From the NCBI GenBank assembly GCA_022837185.1, contig JALHJD010000003.1:1-28359 (forward strand): DNA of 28,359 bases, given 5' to 3'. Position 1 is the stretch's first letter; every line of letters starts with the position of its first letter. This DNA comes from Desulfobacteraceae bacterium (GTDB lineage: Bacteria; Desulfobacterota; Desulfobulbia; Desulfobulbales; Desulfobulbaceae). The notes beneath the pieces were generated by a model. That model did no database searches, was not told the origin of the DNA, and saw only the letters and a program-made list of their open reading frames with translations. The position numbers and the translations under genes were made by a program. Positions 6,969 through 14,385 of this stretch are shown piece by piece.

Positions 6969-8375
6969 ATGGACAGAACATTTCCCGATGGGATCAGGGA
7001 CCATTATGACGTCATCGTCGTCGGCTCCGGGCTGGGCGGCCTGACCTGCGCCAACCGCCTGGCCTGCGCCGGCCACTCGGTCCTGCTCCTCGAGCATCAT
7101 TCCCGCCTGGGCGGACTGGCTACCTGGTTCAGGAGAAAAGGACATATATTCGACGTCTCCCTGCACGGCTTCCCCTACGGCATGGTGAAGACCTGCAAAA
7201 AATACTGGAACAGGGCGATTCGCGATTCCATCGTCCAGTTGAAGAACATCGTCTTCGACAACCCCCAGTTTTCCCTGACCACAACCTTCAGCCGGGATGA
7301 TTTCACCCGCATCCTCCAGGAAAAATTTGCTATTTCCCGTTCCACGGTGGAGGATTTTTTCGACACCGTCGGCAGGATGAATTTTTACGACGACCGGACC
7401 ATGACCACCAGGGAGCTGTTTGCCCGGTTTTTCCCCGGCCGTACCGATGTCCACCGTCTGCTGATGGAGCCCATCACCTATGCCAACGGCTCCACCCTCG
7501 ACGACCCCGCCATCACGTACGGCATCGTCTTTTCCAATTTCATGAGCAGGGGGGTGTTTACCTTTCAGGGCGGGACCGACAGACTGATCGGCCTGATGGC
7601 CGACGAGCTGCGGCAAAACGGGGTGACTATCCGCACCGGCGCCCGGGTGGACCGGATTGTCGTCGAACAGGGGCAGGCAAAAGGGGTGGTGGCCGGCGGC
7701 CGGTTCATCGCCGCCTCGGCCGTGGTGTCAAACAGCGGTATTACCAATACGGTGAACAACCTCGCCGGCCGGGATGCCTTTTCCTGGCAGTTCCTCGATC
7801 GGTTTGATGCGGTGCAGGTCAACAATTCGAGCTGCCAGGTCTATTTCGGCATCCGCCGGGGCGAATCGATTCCCGATATCGGGGATCTGCTGTTCACCTC
7901 GACGGCGGAGGAATTTTCCTCGGAGGAGATGCTCGGCATGGAGACGAAAAGCCGGACCTTCTCCGTCTATTATCCCAAGACGCGTCCCGACCGTCCGGAT
8001 TTTACGGTTGTGGCCTCGATGAACGCCAATTATGATGATTGGGCCGAGCTGGACGAGGAGGCGTACCGGGAGGCCAAGGCCGCCATGATCGAACGCTGCT
8101 TCACCGACCTGGAACGCTATGTTCCCGGGATCAGAAGCAGAGTCGACTGGGTCGAGGCGGCGACGCCCCGGACCTTCAACCGCTACACCCTGCATACCAG
8201 GGGGACCTCCTTCGGCACCAAGTTTGAAGGGCTTGATATTTCCCGCTCCCTGTTCAAGGAAGTGCAGGGACTGTTCCATGTCGGTTCGGTCGGCATCATC
8301 ATGAGCGGGTGGCTGGGGGCGATCAACTACGGCGTCATCGTCGCCAATGACGTGGACGGCCTCCTGCGGAGCTGA
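6969..8375 (+). CDS. CrtI/phytoene-desaturase-like FAD oxidoreductase (second of two)
   Basis: A 468-residue member of the same flavoprotein superfamily as its neighbour, but clearly divergent, so this is an old duplication or separate recruitment. GSGLGG is at residues 19-24 with Glu42 closing the beta-alpha-beta fold. RLGGLATWF follows, and the C-terminus has LFHVGSVGIIMSGWLGA. The frame stays open further upstream to 6852, inside the preceding gene. I chose ATG 6969 because family proteins start 10-15 residues before the FAD motif; GTG 6945 is an alternative and neither has a strong ribosome-binding site. It lies 55 bases after the first flavoprotein gene and 7 bases before fabG, so it belongs to the same transcript. 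Desaturation or cis/trans isomerisation of a polyene acyl chain is the best guess. Confidence 0.83.
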   Translation: MDRTFPDGIRDHYDVIVVGSGLGGLTCANRLACAGHSVLLLEHHSRLGGLATWFRRKGHIFDVSLHGFPYGMVKTCKKYWNRAIRDSIVQLKNIVFDNPQFSLTTTFSRDDFTRILQEKFAISRSTVEDFFDTVGRMNFYDDRTMTTRELFARFFPGRTDVHRLLMEPITYANGSTLDDPAITYGIVFSNFMSRGVFTFQGGTDRLIGLMADELRQNGVTIRTGARVDRIVVEQGQAKGVVAGGRFIAASAVVSNSGITNTVNNLAGRDAFSWQFLDRFDAVQVNNSSCQVYFGIRRGESIPDIGDLLFTSTAEEFSSEEMLGMETKSRTFSVYYPKTRPDRPDFTVVASMNANYDDWAELDEEAYREAKAAMIERCFTDLERYVPGIRSRVDWVEAATPRTFNRYTLHTRGTSFGTKFEGLDISRSLFKEVQGLFHVGSVGIIMSGWLGAINYGVIVANDVDGLLRS

Positions 8376-8382
8376 TACTGCC

Positions 8383-9123
8383 ATGACGGATTTCCAGGGA
8401 CAGAGGGCGGTCGTGACCGGGGCCACCAGGGGGATAGGAAAAGCCATCGCCTCGGCCCTGCTCCGGCGGGGGGTGACGGTCATCGGCACCTACGGCTCGG
8501 ACGGGAAGGCCGCCCAGCGCTTCCTGGAGGAGAGCGGGGAGGTGTCAGACCGCCTGTTTCTGCACCAATGCGACGTCAGCAGCTACGGGGAGGTCGAAGC
8601 CCTGTATGGGAAAATCGAAGAGCGGTTCGAGACCATCGACATTCTGGTGAATAACGCCGGCATCAGGCGGGACGGGGTCCTGGCCATGATGCCCGAGGAG
8701 GACTGGCGGCGGGTGGTGGACGTCAACCTGACCGGGGGCTTTATCATGTCCAAGTTCGGGGTCCGGCTCATGCTCAAGCAGCGATACGGCCGGATCATCT
8801 TCATCACTTCGCCCATGGCCCATATGGGCTTTGCCGGACAGTCCAACTACGCCGCCTCCAAGGCGGGCCAGATCGGCATGATGAAGGCCCTGTCGCGGGA
8901 AACCGCCAAAAGGAATATCACGGTCAACTGCGTTTCTCCCGGCTTCATTGAAACCGGCCTGCTGGATGATCTGCCCGAGGCCCTGGTCAGGGAGTACAGA
9001 AACATGGTGCCCCTCAGGCGGTTCGGCAAACCCGAGGAGGTGGCCGAGGCCGTGCTCTTCCTGGCCGGCCGGAAGGCGGCCTATGTCACCGGCGCGGTGC
9101 TGGAAGTAACCGGGGGGATATGA
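8383..9123 (+). CDS. 3-oxoacyl-ACP reductase, FabG-type SDR
   Basis: A 246-residue classical short-chain dehydrogenase. TGATRGIG (12-19) binds the NADPH phosphate, NNAG lies at 90-93, and the catalytic Ser143-Tyr156-Lys160 sits in [20 protein letters not shown]. Length and the [11 protein letters not shown] block match FabG, which reduces beta-ketoacyl-ACP to the 3-hydroxy form. The ATG at 8383 is preceded by GGAG at 8368-8371. The stop overlaps the next start (ATGA at 9120-9123), so it is translationally coupled to the dehydratase. In this context it should carry out the second step of the dedicated chain-elongation cycle. Confidence 0.93.
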   Translation: MTDFQGQRAVVTGATRGIGKAIASALLRRGVTVIGTYGSDGKAAQRFLEESGEVSDRLFLHQCDVSSYGEVEALYGKIEERFETIDILVNNAGIRRDGVLAMMPEEDWRRVVDVNLTGGFIMSKFGVRLMLKQRYGRIIFITSPMAHMGFAGQSNYAASKAGQIGMMKALSRETAKRNITVNCVSPGFIETGLLDDLPEALVREYRNMVPLRRFGKPEEVAEAVLFLAGRKAAYVTGAVLEVTGGI

Positions 9124-9575
9124 TGGACGGGCAAGAGGAGCGCTACATCCGCGACCGCATCCCCCATCGGCCGCCCTTTCTGTGGCTGGACCGGGTGCTC
9201 GAGATCACCCCCGATGCGATCAGGGCGGAAAAAACGATCCCTGTCGACCTCGATCTGTTCCGGGGACATTACCCCGGCCACCCCCTTATGCCCGGGGTCC
9301 TCCTGTGCGAGGCCGTTTTCCAGGCCGGTGCGGTTCTGCTCGCCGAGCGGGAGCACGCCGGGAAGGGCGCCATGCCGGTCCTGACCAGGATAACGGCGGC
9401 GCGGTTCAAAAGGGAAGTCCCTCCCGGGGCGACCATGGTCATCACGGCCAGGCTCGTCGAGCGGGTGGGCCCGGCCTGGTTCCTGAAGGGATCGGTCCGG
9501 GTCGGGGACCGGACGGCGCTGCAGGTCGAATTTGCCTGCGCCATGAAGGAAGAAAAGGGCAAGGGAAGTCGATGA
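9120..9575 (+). CDS. 3-hydroxyacyl-ACP dehydratase, FabZ-like hotdog protein
   Basis: A 151-residue hotdog-fold protein that opens with [13 protein letters not shown], a FabZ hallmark. The active-site His54 ([12 protein letters not shown]) and Glu64 ([10 protein letters not shown]) are both present; Glu rather than Asp argues for FabZ over FabA. It should dehydrate 3-hydroxyacyl-ACP to trans-2-enoyl-ACP. Whether it also isomerises to cis-3, as some FabZ relatives do, cannot be told from sequence. The start overlaps the fabG stop and its stop overlaps the next start (ATGA at 9572-9575). A second ATG at 9123 is an equally good start one codon later. Confidence 0.92.
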   Translation: MMDGQEERYIRDRIPHRPPFLWLDRVLEITPDAIRAEKTIPVDLDLFRGHYPGHPLMPGVLLCEAVFQAGAVLLAEREHAGKGAMPVLTRITAARFKREVPPGATMVITARLVERVGPAWFLKGSVRVGDRTALQVEFACAMKEEKGKGSR

Positions 9576-10372
9576 GCTTTCTCGGACTCGAAGGCAGAAA
9601 AATTGTCGTTTTCGGCCTCGCCAACCGGAAATCCGTGGCCTGCGCGATCGGCCGGGTGCTGGAAGAGGTCGGGGCCGAGGTGATTCACGTGGTCCGCAGC
9701 CCGCAGCGGGAGGAGGCGGCCCGGAAGCTGTTCCCGCGATCACCCGTTTACACCTGTGATGTGGAGGATGAGCGCAACATCGTCCGGGTGCGGAATGCGA
9801 TTGCCGCCGACGGCCATGGATCGATCAGCGGCATTGTCCATTCCATCGCCTATGCCAATTATTCCGAGGGATTGAAGCCCTTTCACGAAACCCTGAAAAA
9901 GGATTTTCTGCAGGCCGTGAACATCTCCTGTTTCTCGCTGATCGCCATCAGCAATCATTTCCGCGACCTGCTCGAGGAGCACGCCTCGGTCGTCACTATT
10001 TCTATTTCCACTACCAGGATGGCCGCTGAAAATTACGGGTACATGGCCCCGGTCAAGGCAGCCCTGGAATCGTCTCTCTGTTTTCTGGCCAAAAGTTTTT
10101 CCGCTTTTTCCGGGGTCCGCTTCAACGCGGTCTGTCCGGGGCTCCTGAAGACATCCGCCTCCGCCGGCATCCCCGGCTACGTGGACAGCTACCTGTTCGC
10201 CGAACAGGCCATTCCCCGGAAAAAGGCACTGCAGTCCAGGGAGGCAGCCGATGTCGCCGCTTTTCTCCTGTCCCGGCGGTCGTCGGGCATCAACGGCCAG
10301 TGTCTCGTGGTTGACGCCGGCATGGGATTCAATTACTTTGACCGGCAGATCGTGGCCGGCGTCGTCGGCTGA
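9572..10372 (+). CDS. Enoyl-ACP reductase, FabI-like SDR with altered active site
   Basis: A 266-residue divergent short-chain dehydrogenase. The N-terminal [13 protein letters not shown] segment matches the FabI cofactor loop. Tyr155 and Lys162 keep the FabI spacing Y-x6-K (YGYMAPVK). The end LVVDAGMGF is FabI-like. It should reduce trans-2-enoyl-ACP with NAD(P)H. Oddly, the position ten residues before Tyr155, which is a tyrosine in E. coli FabI (Tyr146), is isoleucine here, and the TISISTTRM segment departs from the usual TLSYLG. Activity or substrate range may therefore differ from housekeeping FabI. The start at 9572 is fixed by the ATGA overlap with the dehydratase gene; the open frame further upstream is a shadow of that gene. 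Confidence 0.87.
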   Translation: MSFLGLEGRKIVVFGLANRKSVACAIGRVLEEVGAEVIHVVRSPQREEAARKLFPRSPVYTCDVEDERNIVRVRNAIAADGHGSISGIVHSIAYANYSEGLKPFHETLKKDFLQAVNISCFSLIAISNHFRDLLEEHASVVTISISTTRMAAENYGYMAPVKAALESSLCFLAKSFSAFSGVRFNAVCPGLLKTSASAGIPGYVDSYLFAEQAIPRKKALQSREAADVAAFLLSRRSSGINGQCLVVDAGMGFNYFDRQIVAGVVG

Positions 10373-10407
10373 CCCGAACGGCAGCCGTTTTCCGAGTGGA
10401 ATCGGGC

Positions 10408-10647
10408 ATGGAGCAGAGCGGCAACATTATCCATCATATCTGGGGAATGATCCGGCGGACCATCGCCGTTTTTTTCTCCAGGGAGACACCCCTGTATGTC
10501 AAGGCGCTGCTGGCCGCCGGCCTGCTCTACGTGCTGTCGCCCTACGACCTGATCCCCGACTGGATTCCGGTGGCCGGCCTCATGGACGATCTGGCCCTTG
10601 CCGCCCTGCTGATCGGCTGGGCCGCGGGCTACAGGCCACGGTCCTGA
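10408..10647 (+). CDS. Small DUF1232 (YkvA-type) membrane protein
   Basis: A 79-residue protein with two hydrophobic segments and the DUF1232 signature YVLSPYDLIPDWIPVAGLMDD. Proteins with this domain are common and small; their function is not established. GTG 10396 is an alternative start four codons upstream. I prefer ATG 10408, which has GTGGA seven bases ahead. It stands between the FAS half and the ole half of the cluster, 35 bases after the enoyl reductase and 57 before oleA. A role as a membrane anchor or adaptor for hydrocarbon synthesis is possible but only a guess from position. Confidence 0.8.
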   Translation: MEQSGNIIHHIWGMIRRTIAVFFSRETPLYVKALLAAGLLYVLSPYDLIPDWIPVAGLMDDLALAALLIGWAAGYRPRS

Positions 10648-10650
10648 CCC

Positions 10651-10672
10651 GGGGTCAAGGTTGCTGAACCCC
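10651..10672 (+). other. Hairpin in the DUF1232-oleA spacer
   Basis: GGGGTCA (10651-10657) pairs with TGAACCCC (10665-10672) with one bulged A around a seven-base loop. A T5 run follows 12 bases later (10684-10689). Geometry is poor for a terminator. It may be an attenuator or an mRNA-processing site between the two halves of the cluster. Confidence 0.3.
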
Positions 10673-10704
10673 TACGATTAAGACTTTTTCCGGTTATCCT
10701 GTTC

Positions 10705-11739
10705 ATGCGATACCAACTTGTCTGTCTCAACAGCTTCGGATATGAACTGCCGCCCAATGAGGTGGATTCCGCCCGGCTCGAGGAGCGGCTGCAGCCGCTC
10801 TATCAGCGGCTGAAACTGCCACCGGGCCGCCTGGAACTGATGAGCGGCATCGCCGCCCGGCGCTTCTGGCACGCGGGAATGCGGCCGAGCGAGGCCGCGG
10901 CCCTGGCCGGCGCCAAGGCCATCGAGGCATCAGGCGTCGATCCGGCAACAATCGACTGCCTTCTTTTTACCTCCGTCTCCCGGGACATGCTGGAACCGGC
11001 GAGCGCCTCGTTCGTCCACCGCACCCTGGGCATCGCGCAGCGCTGCCAGATCTTTGACATCTCCAATGCCTGCCTGGGTTTTCTCAACGGCATGATCGTG
11101 CTGGCCAACATGATTGAACTGGGACAGGCGCGGCGCGGTCTCATCGTCGCCGGGGAAACCGCGGAGGACCTTGTTGAGTCGACGATCCGCCATCTGCTGG
11201 ACGACCGTACCCTGACCCGCAGGGACATCAAGCCGCTGTTCGCCTCGCTGACCATCGGCTCCGGGGCCGTGGCCCTGGTCATGGAAGACCGCCGGCTCAA
11301 TGACACCGGCCATTATCTGGCCGGCAGCGCCTGCTATGCCAACACCACCCATAACGACCTCTGCCAGGGGGGGCAGAATGCCGAACAGGGGACCCTGATG
11401 TCCACCGCCTCGGAGGAGCTTCTTGCCCGGGGGGTTGAAACCGCGGCCCGATGCTGGAGTGACTTTCTCGCCGCGCTTCGGTGGGAGAAAGAGTCCATTG
11501 ACCGTTTTTTCTGCCATCAGGTCGGCAGGGCCCATGCCCAGCTCCTGTTCCAGACCCTGGCCATCGACCCGGCCAGAAATTATGAGACCCTCGCCATGCT
11601 GGGGAATGTCGGTTCGGTCTCCGCGCCCATCACCATGGCCATGGGGATTGAGAACGGTGCACTCCGCCCCGGGGAAAGGGCCGCCCTCCTGGGGATAGGC
11701 AGCGGCATCAATTCACTTATGCTGGGCATCGAATGGTAA
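10705..11739 (+). CDS. oleA: OleA, head-to-head condensing 3-oxoacyl synthase
   Basis: A 344-residue FabH/thiolase-fold protein that should join two fatty acyl thioesters into a long beta-keto acid. Cys123 in SNACLGFLNGM is the acyl-accepting nucleophile, His271 lies in CHQVGRAH and Asn301 in MLGNVGS. Glu97 in RDMLEPASA matches the glutamate that OleA, unlike FabH, supplies to deprotonate the acyl alpha-carbon. Together with oleB, oleC and oleD immediately downstream this makes OleA much more likely than FabH. The stop overlaps the oleB start. The usual donors are acyl-CoAs. Here no CoA ligase is present and an ACP is upstream, so acyl-ACP is a plausible donor. No good ribosome-binding site is visible before ATG 10705. 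Confidence 0.93.
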   Translation: MRYQLVCLNSFGYELPPNEVDSARLEERLQPLYQRLKLPPGRLELMSGIAARRFWHAGMRPSEAAALAGAKAIEASGVDPATIDCLLFTSVSRDMLEPASASFVHRTLGIAQRCQIFDISNACLGFLNGMIVLANMIELGQARRGLIVAGETAEDLVESTIRHLLDDRTLTRRDIKPLFASLTIGSGAVALVMEDRRLNDTGHYLAGSACYANTTHNDLCQGGQNAEQGTLMSTASEELLARGVETAARCWSDFLAALRWEKESIDRFFCHQVGRAHAQLLFQTLAIDPARNYETLAMLGNVGSVSAPITMAMGIENGALRPGERAALLGIGSGINSLMLGIEW

Positions 11740-12620
11740 TGGTGCTCCGCCCCCCTCTTTTTCAATATCCCTTTGAACCGGGAAGCCGCCTGCTGGGAAA
11801 CGGGCACCGGATGAGCTATGTCGACGAGGGGCGGGGCAAACCGGTGGTCCTGCTCCACGGCAACCCGAGCTGGTCCTATCTGTACCGGAACCTCATATCC
11901 CTGCTCGGCCGTTCGCACCGGTGCATCGCCCCGGATCACCTCGGCTGCGGCCTGTCCGACAAGCCGCAGGATTACCCGTACCGCCTGGCCGGCCATATCG
12001 ACAACCTGGGGGATTTTCTGGAACAGATGGCTGTCGGGCGCTGTGTCCTGGTGATGCATGACTGGGGGGGCGCCATCGGCATGGGCTGGGCCGCCAGGCA
12101 TGCCGACAAAATTGCCGGGCTGATTGTGATGAACACCGCCGCCTTCCGGTCGAGACTGCTGCCGCGGCGGATAGCGGTCTGCCGCCTGCCCCTGATCGGG
12201 GCCTTCCTGGTCCGCGGCCTCAACCTGTTCGCCCGCGGGGCCACGGTCATGGCCGTGCGGAAAAAAATGGCCCCGGGCGTCAGGTCCGGTTTTCTCTTTC
12301 CCTACGATTGCTGGGCCAGCAGGATCGCACTGCACCGGTTTGTCCAGGACATCCCGCTGAACGAGGGGCATCCTTCCTGGCCGACGCTGCTGCGGGTGGA
12401 GGAAGGCCTGGAGCGGCTGACCGGCAAGCCCATGCTTATCTGCTGGGGAGGCCGGGATTTCTGTTTCACCGAGGCCTTTTACCACGAATGGCGGCAGCGC
12501 TTTCCCGATGCCGAGGGCCATTATTTTGCCCAGGCAGGCCATTACCTGCTCGAAGATGAATTCAACGCGGTCGGCGGCAGGATCAACCGTTTTCTCAGAG
12601 ACATCGGCTGGACGGCATGA
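11733..12620 (+). CDS. oleB: OleB, beta-lactone decarboxylase (alpha/beta hydrolase)
   Basis: A 295-residue alpha/beta hydrolase of the haloalkane-dehalogenase branch. HGNPSWSYLYRNL forms the oxyanion region, Asp110 in MHDWGGAIG is the nucleophile, Asp242 lies in GGRDF and His270 in AGHYLLEDE. In the Ole pathway this enzyme releases carbon dioxide from the beta-lactone to give a cis-alkene. Sequence alone could also fit a haloalkane dehalogenase, but the oleA and oleC neighbours decide it. Start 11733 overlaps the oleA stop. ATG 11739 (TAATG arrangement) is an alternative two codons later. The stop overlaps oleC (ATGA). It is a separate gene, not the OleBC fusion found in some actinobacteria. 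Confidence 0.9.
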   Translation: MVMVLRPPLFQYPFEPGSRLLGNGHRMSYVDEGRGKPVVLLHGNPSWSYLYRNLISLLGRSHRCIAPDHLGCGLSDKPQDYPYRLAGHIDNLGDFLEQMAVGRCVLVMHDWGGAIGMGWAARHADKIAGLIVMNTAAFRSRLLPRRIAVCRLPLIGAFLVRGLNLFARGATVMAVRKKMAPGVRSGFLFPYDCWASRIALHRFVQDIPLNEGHPSWPTLLRVEEGLERLTGKPMLICWGGRDFCFTEAFYHEWRQRFPDAEGHYFAQAGHYLLEDEFNAVGGRINRFLRDIGWTA

Positions 12621-14266
12621 ACGACGACAGGCAACCGATTGATTACAATATCGCCCTGGCCCTGGAGGGGGCCGCTGCCCCCCGGACCGCCAAGGCGGCC
12701 CTGGTCATGGGCAGGGACGGCACCTATCGGAGCTGGACCTTCGGGGAGCTGAGGGAAAATACCGTCAGCTATGCGGCGGCTCTCGGGGAGGCGGGGGTCA
12801 GGCAGGGTCAGCGGGTCATGCTCATGGTCCGGCCGTCAATGGAGTTTGTCTGCCTCACCTTTGCCCTGTTCCGTCTGGGCGCGACGGTCATCCTCATCGA
12901 TCCGGGCATGGGCTACCGCAACCTGCTGCGCTGCGTCGGCCGCGTCCGGCCCGATTCGCTGGTCGCCATACCCCTGGTGCATTTGTTGAGCAGGATATTT
13001 CCCCGCCCCTTCAGCACCGTCCGGAACAGGGTTTGCGTGGGCCGGCCGTTCCCCGGTTCGGGCCCCTCCCTGCGCAGTCTTGAGGCCCGCGCACCGCGCG
13101 GGGAAACCACCCGTTTCGCCGCCGGCCGGGATGACCTTGCGGCGATTATTTTCACCACCGGTTCAACCGGCCCCCCGAAAGGGGTCAGGTATACGCATGG
13201 AATATTCCATGCCCAACTGCGGCTGATCAGGGAGTATTACCGGATCGGACCCGGCGAAGTGGATCAGCCCTGCTTTCCTCTTTTCGCCCTCTTTTCCACC
13301 GCCCTCGGGGCAAGGGCCGTCATTCCGGAGATGAACCCCGCCAAACCCGCCCGGGTGAACCCGCGCCTGTTTGTCCGCTCGATCCTTGATCAGGGAGTGA
13401 CCTATTCGTTCGGTTCTCCCGCAATCTGGGAGGTGGTCAGCAGCTACTGCCTCGAGCATGACATTGTTTTGCCGGTGCGGAAAATACTGATGGCCGGGGC
13501 CCCGGTTTCCGGCGCCCTGATTGAGCGGGTCAGCCGGATCATGGACCCGCGCGGGGAAATACATACCCCGTACGGCGCCACCGAATGTCTGCCGGTGGCC
13601 TCCGTTTCCGGCAGGGAGATCCTCGCCGGGACCTGGGATCGTACCAGGCAGGGTGGAGGAGTCTGCGTCGGCCGGCCCCTGCCGGGCATCGATATCAGGA
13701 TCATCCGGCCGGAAGACGGCCCCATCCGATCGTGGCAGGAGGCCGGGGAACTGCCTGCCGGCGAAATCGGGGAGATCGTTGTCAAGGGGCCGGTGGTGAC
13801 CGGGGCCTACGATCATGACGACCGGGAGACCATGCTGGCCAAGATCAGGGACGGGGGAGACTTCTGGCACCGGATGGGAGACATGGGCTACCTCGACGAT
13901 CAGGGCCGGTTATGGTTCTGCGGCCGCAAGGCCCATAGGGTCAGGACGGAACAGGGGGTCATGTACACCATTCCCTGTGAAGCGATTTTCAATGAACATC
14001 CCGAGGTCCTGCGCTCCGCTCTCGTCGGCGTGGGCAAGGAAGGCGCGCAGCGGCCGGTGCTGATTGTCGAGCTTGCCGAAGGAAAAAAAAGGACCGACAG
14101 GCTGGTGGCCGAGCTGCGCGCGTTGGCCGCAACCTACGATTTGACCAGCTCGATTGAGACGTTTCTGGTGCATCCGTCCTTTCCCGTGGATATCCGCCAC
14201 AACGCCAAGATATTCCGGGAACGGCTGGCCCTCTGGGCCGGGGATCAGCTTCAGGAGCAGGGCTGA
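12617..14266 (+). CDS. oleC: OleC, beta-lactone synthetase (AMP-forming ligase family)
   Basis: A 549-residue adenylate-forming enzyme. The phosphate loop is at residues 178-189 (IFTTGSTGPPKG), YGATE at 319-323, GDMGYLD at 421-427 and the C-terminal catalytic Lys531 in HNAKIFRE. In the Ole pathway it uses ATP to close a 2-alkyl-3-hydroxy acid into a beta-lactone, the substrate of OleB. By sequence it resembles fatty acyl-CoA ligases, which is how such genes are often labelled; position between oleB and oleD supports OleC. The ATG overlaps the oleB stop. OleB, OleC and OleD are known to form a large complex, and the coupled translation here fits that. Confidence 0.92.
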   Translation: MNDDRQPIDYNIALALEGAAAPRTAKAALVMGRDGTYRSWTFGELRENTVSYAAALGEAGVRQGQRVMLMVRPSMEFVCLTFALFRLGATVILIDPGMGYRNLLRCVGRVRPDSLVAIPLVHLLSRIFPRPFSTVRNRVCVGRPFPGSGPSLRSLEARAPRGETTRFAAGRDDLAAIIFTTGSTGPPKGVRYTHGIFHAQLRLIREYYRIGPGEVDQPCFPLFALFSTALGARAVIPEMNPAKPARVNPRLFVRSILDQGVTYSFGSPAIWEVVSSYCLEHDIVLPVRKILMAGAPVSGALIERVSRIMDPRGEIHTPYGATECLPVASVSGREILAGTWDRTRQGGGVCVGRPLPGIDIRIIRPEDGPIRSWQEAGELPAGEIGEIVVKGPVVTGAYDHDDRETMLAKIRDGGDFWHRMGDMGYLDDQGRLWFCGRKAHRVRTEQGVMYTIPCEAIFNEHPEVLRSALVGVGKEGAQRPVLIVELAEGKKRTDRLVAELRALAATYDLTSSIETFLVHPSFPVDIRHNAKIFRERLALWAGDQLQEQG

Positions 14267-14385
14267 GGGCCGTTCGGATGTGCCGGGTCGGCACGGTGAC
14301 AGAGGAAAGGGTGAACGGAGGGCGGAGGCCCCCGCGTCCCGCCCGCGAAGCGGCCCTTTTTCCGCCGCAGTTGGGGAGATGATTG
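14267..14385. other. oleC-oleD spacer with two hairpins
   Basis: The 119-base spacer is the longest in the cluster. GTGCCG (14280-14285) and CGGCAC (14289-14294) form a tight stem with a three-base loop. Further on, GGGCGGA pairs with TCCCGCCC around a C-rich loop, shortly before a CCTTTTTCC stretch. The second hairpin could weaken read-through into oleD. No promoter is recognised. The oleD ribosome-binding site (GGGGAGA) is at its end. Confidence 0.35.

Noticed and set aside
5531..8375. Carotenoid biosynthesis locus
   Set aside because: Only CrtI-like genes are present. No phytoene synthase, cyclase or GGPP synthase lies in the window, and the neighbours are fatty-acid enzymes.
9182..9571. 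N-terminal extension of the FabI-like frame upstream to 9182
   Set aside because: It overlaps the dehydratase gene in another frame and is Arg/Gly/Pro-rich. The FabI-like fold begins exactly at ATG 9572.
3836..10372. Aryl polyene or aromatic polyketide cluster
   Set aside because: There is no KS-CLF pair, no aromatic ammonia-lyase or AMP ligase for an aryl starter, no cyclase and no second ACP; CrtI-like genes are not part of those systems.
11733..12620. Haloalkane dehalogenase
   Set aside because: The motifs fit that family, but the tight overlap with oleA and oleC identifies it as the related OleB.
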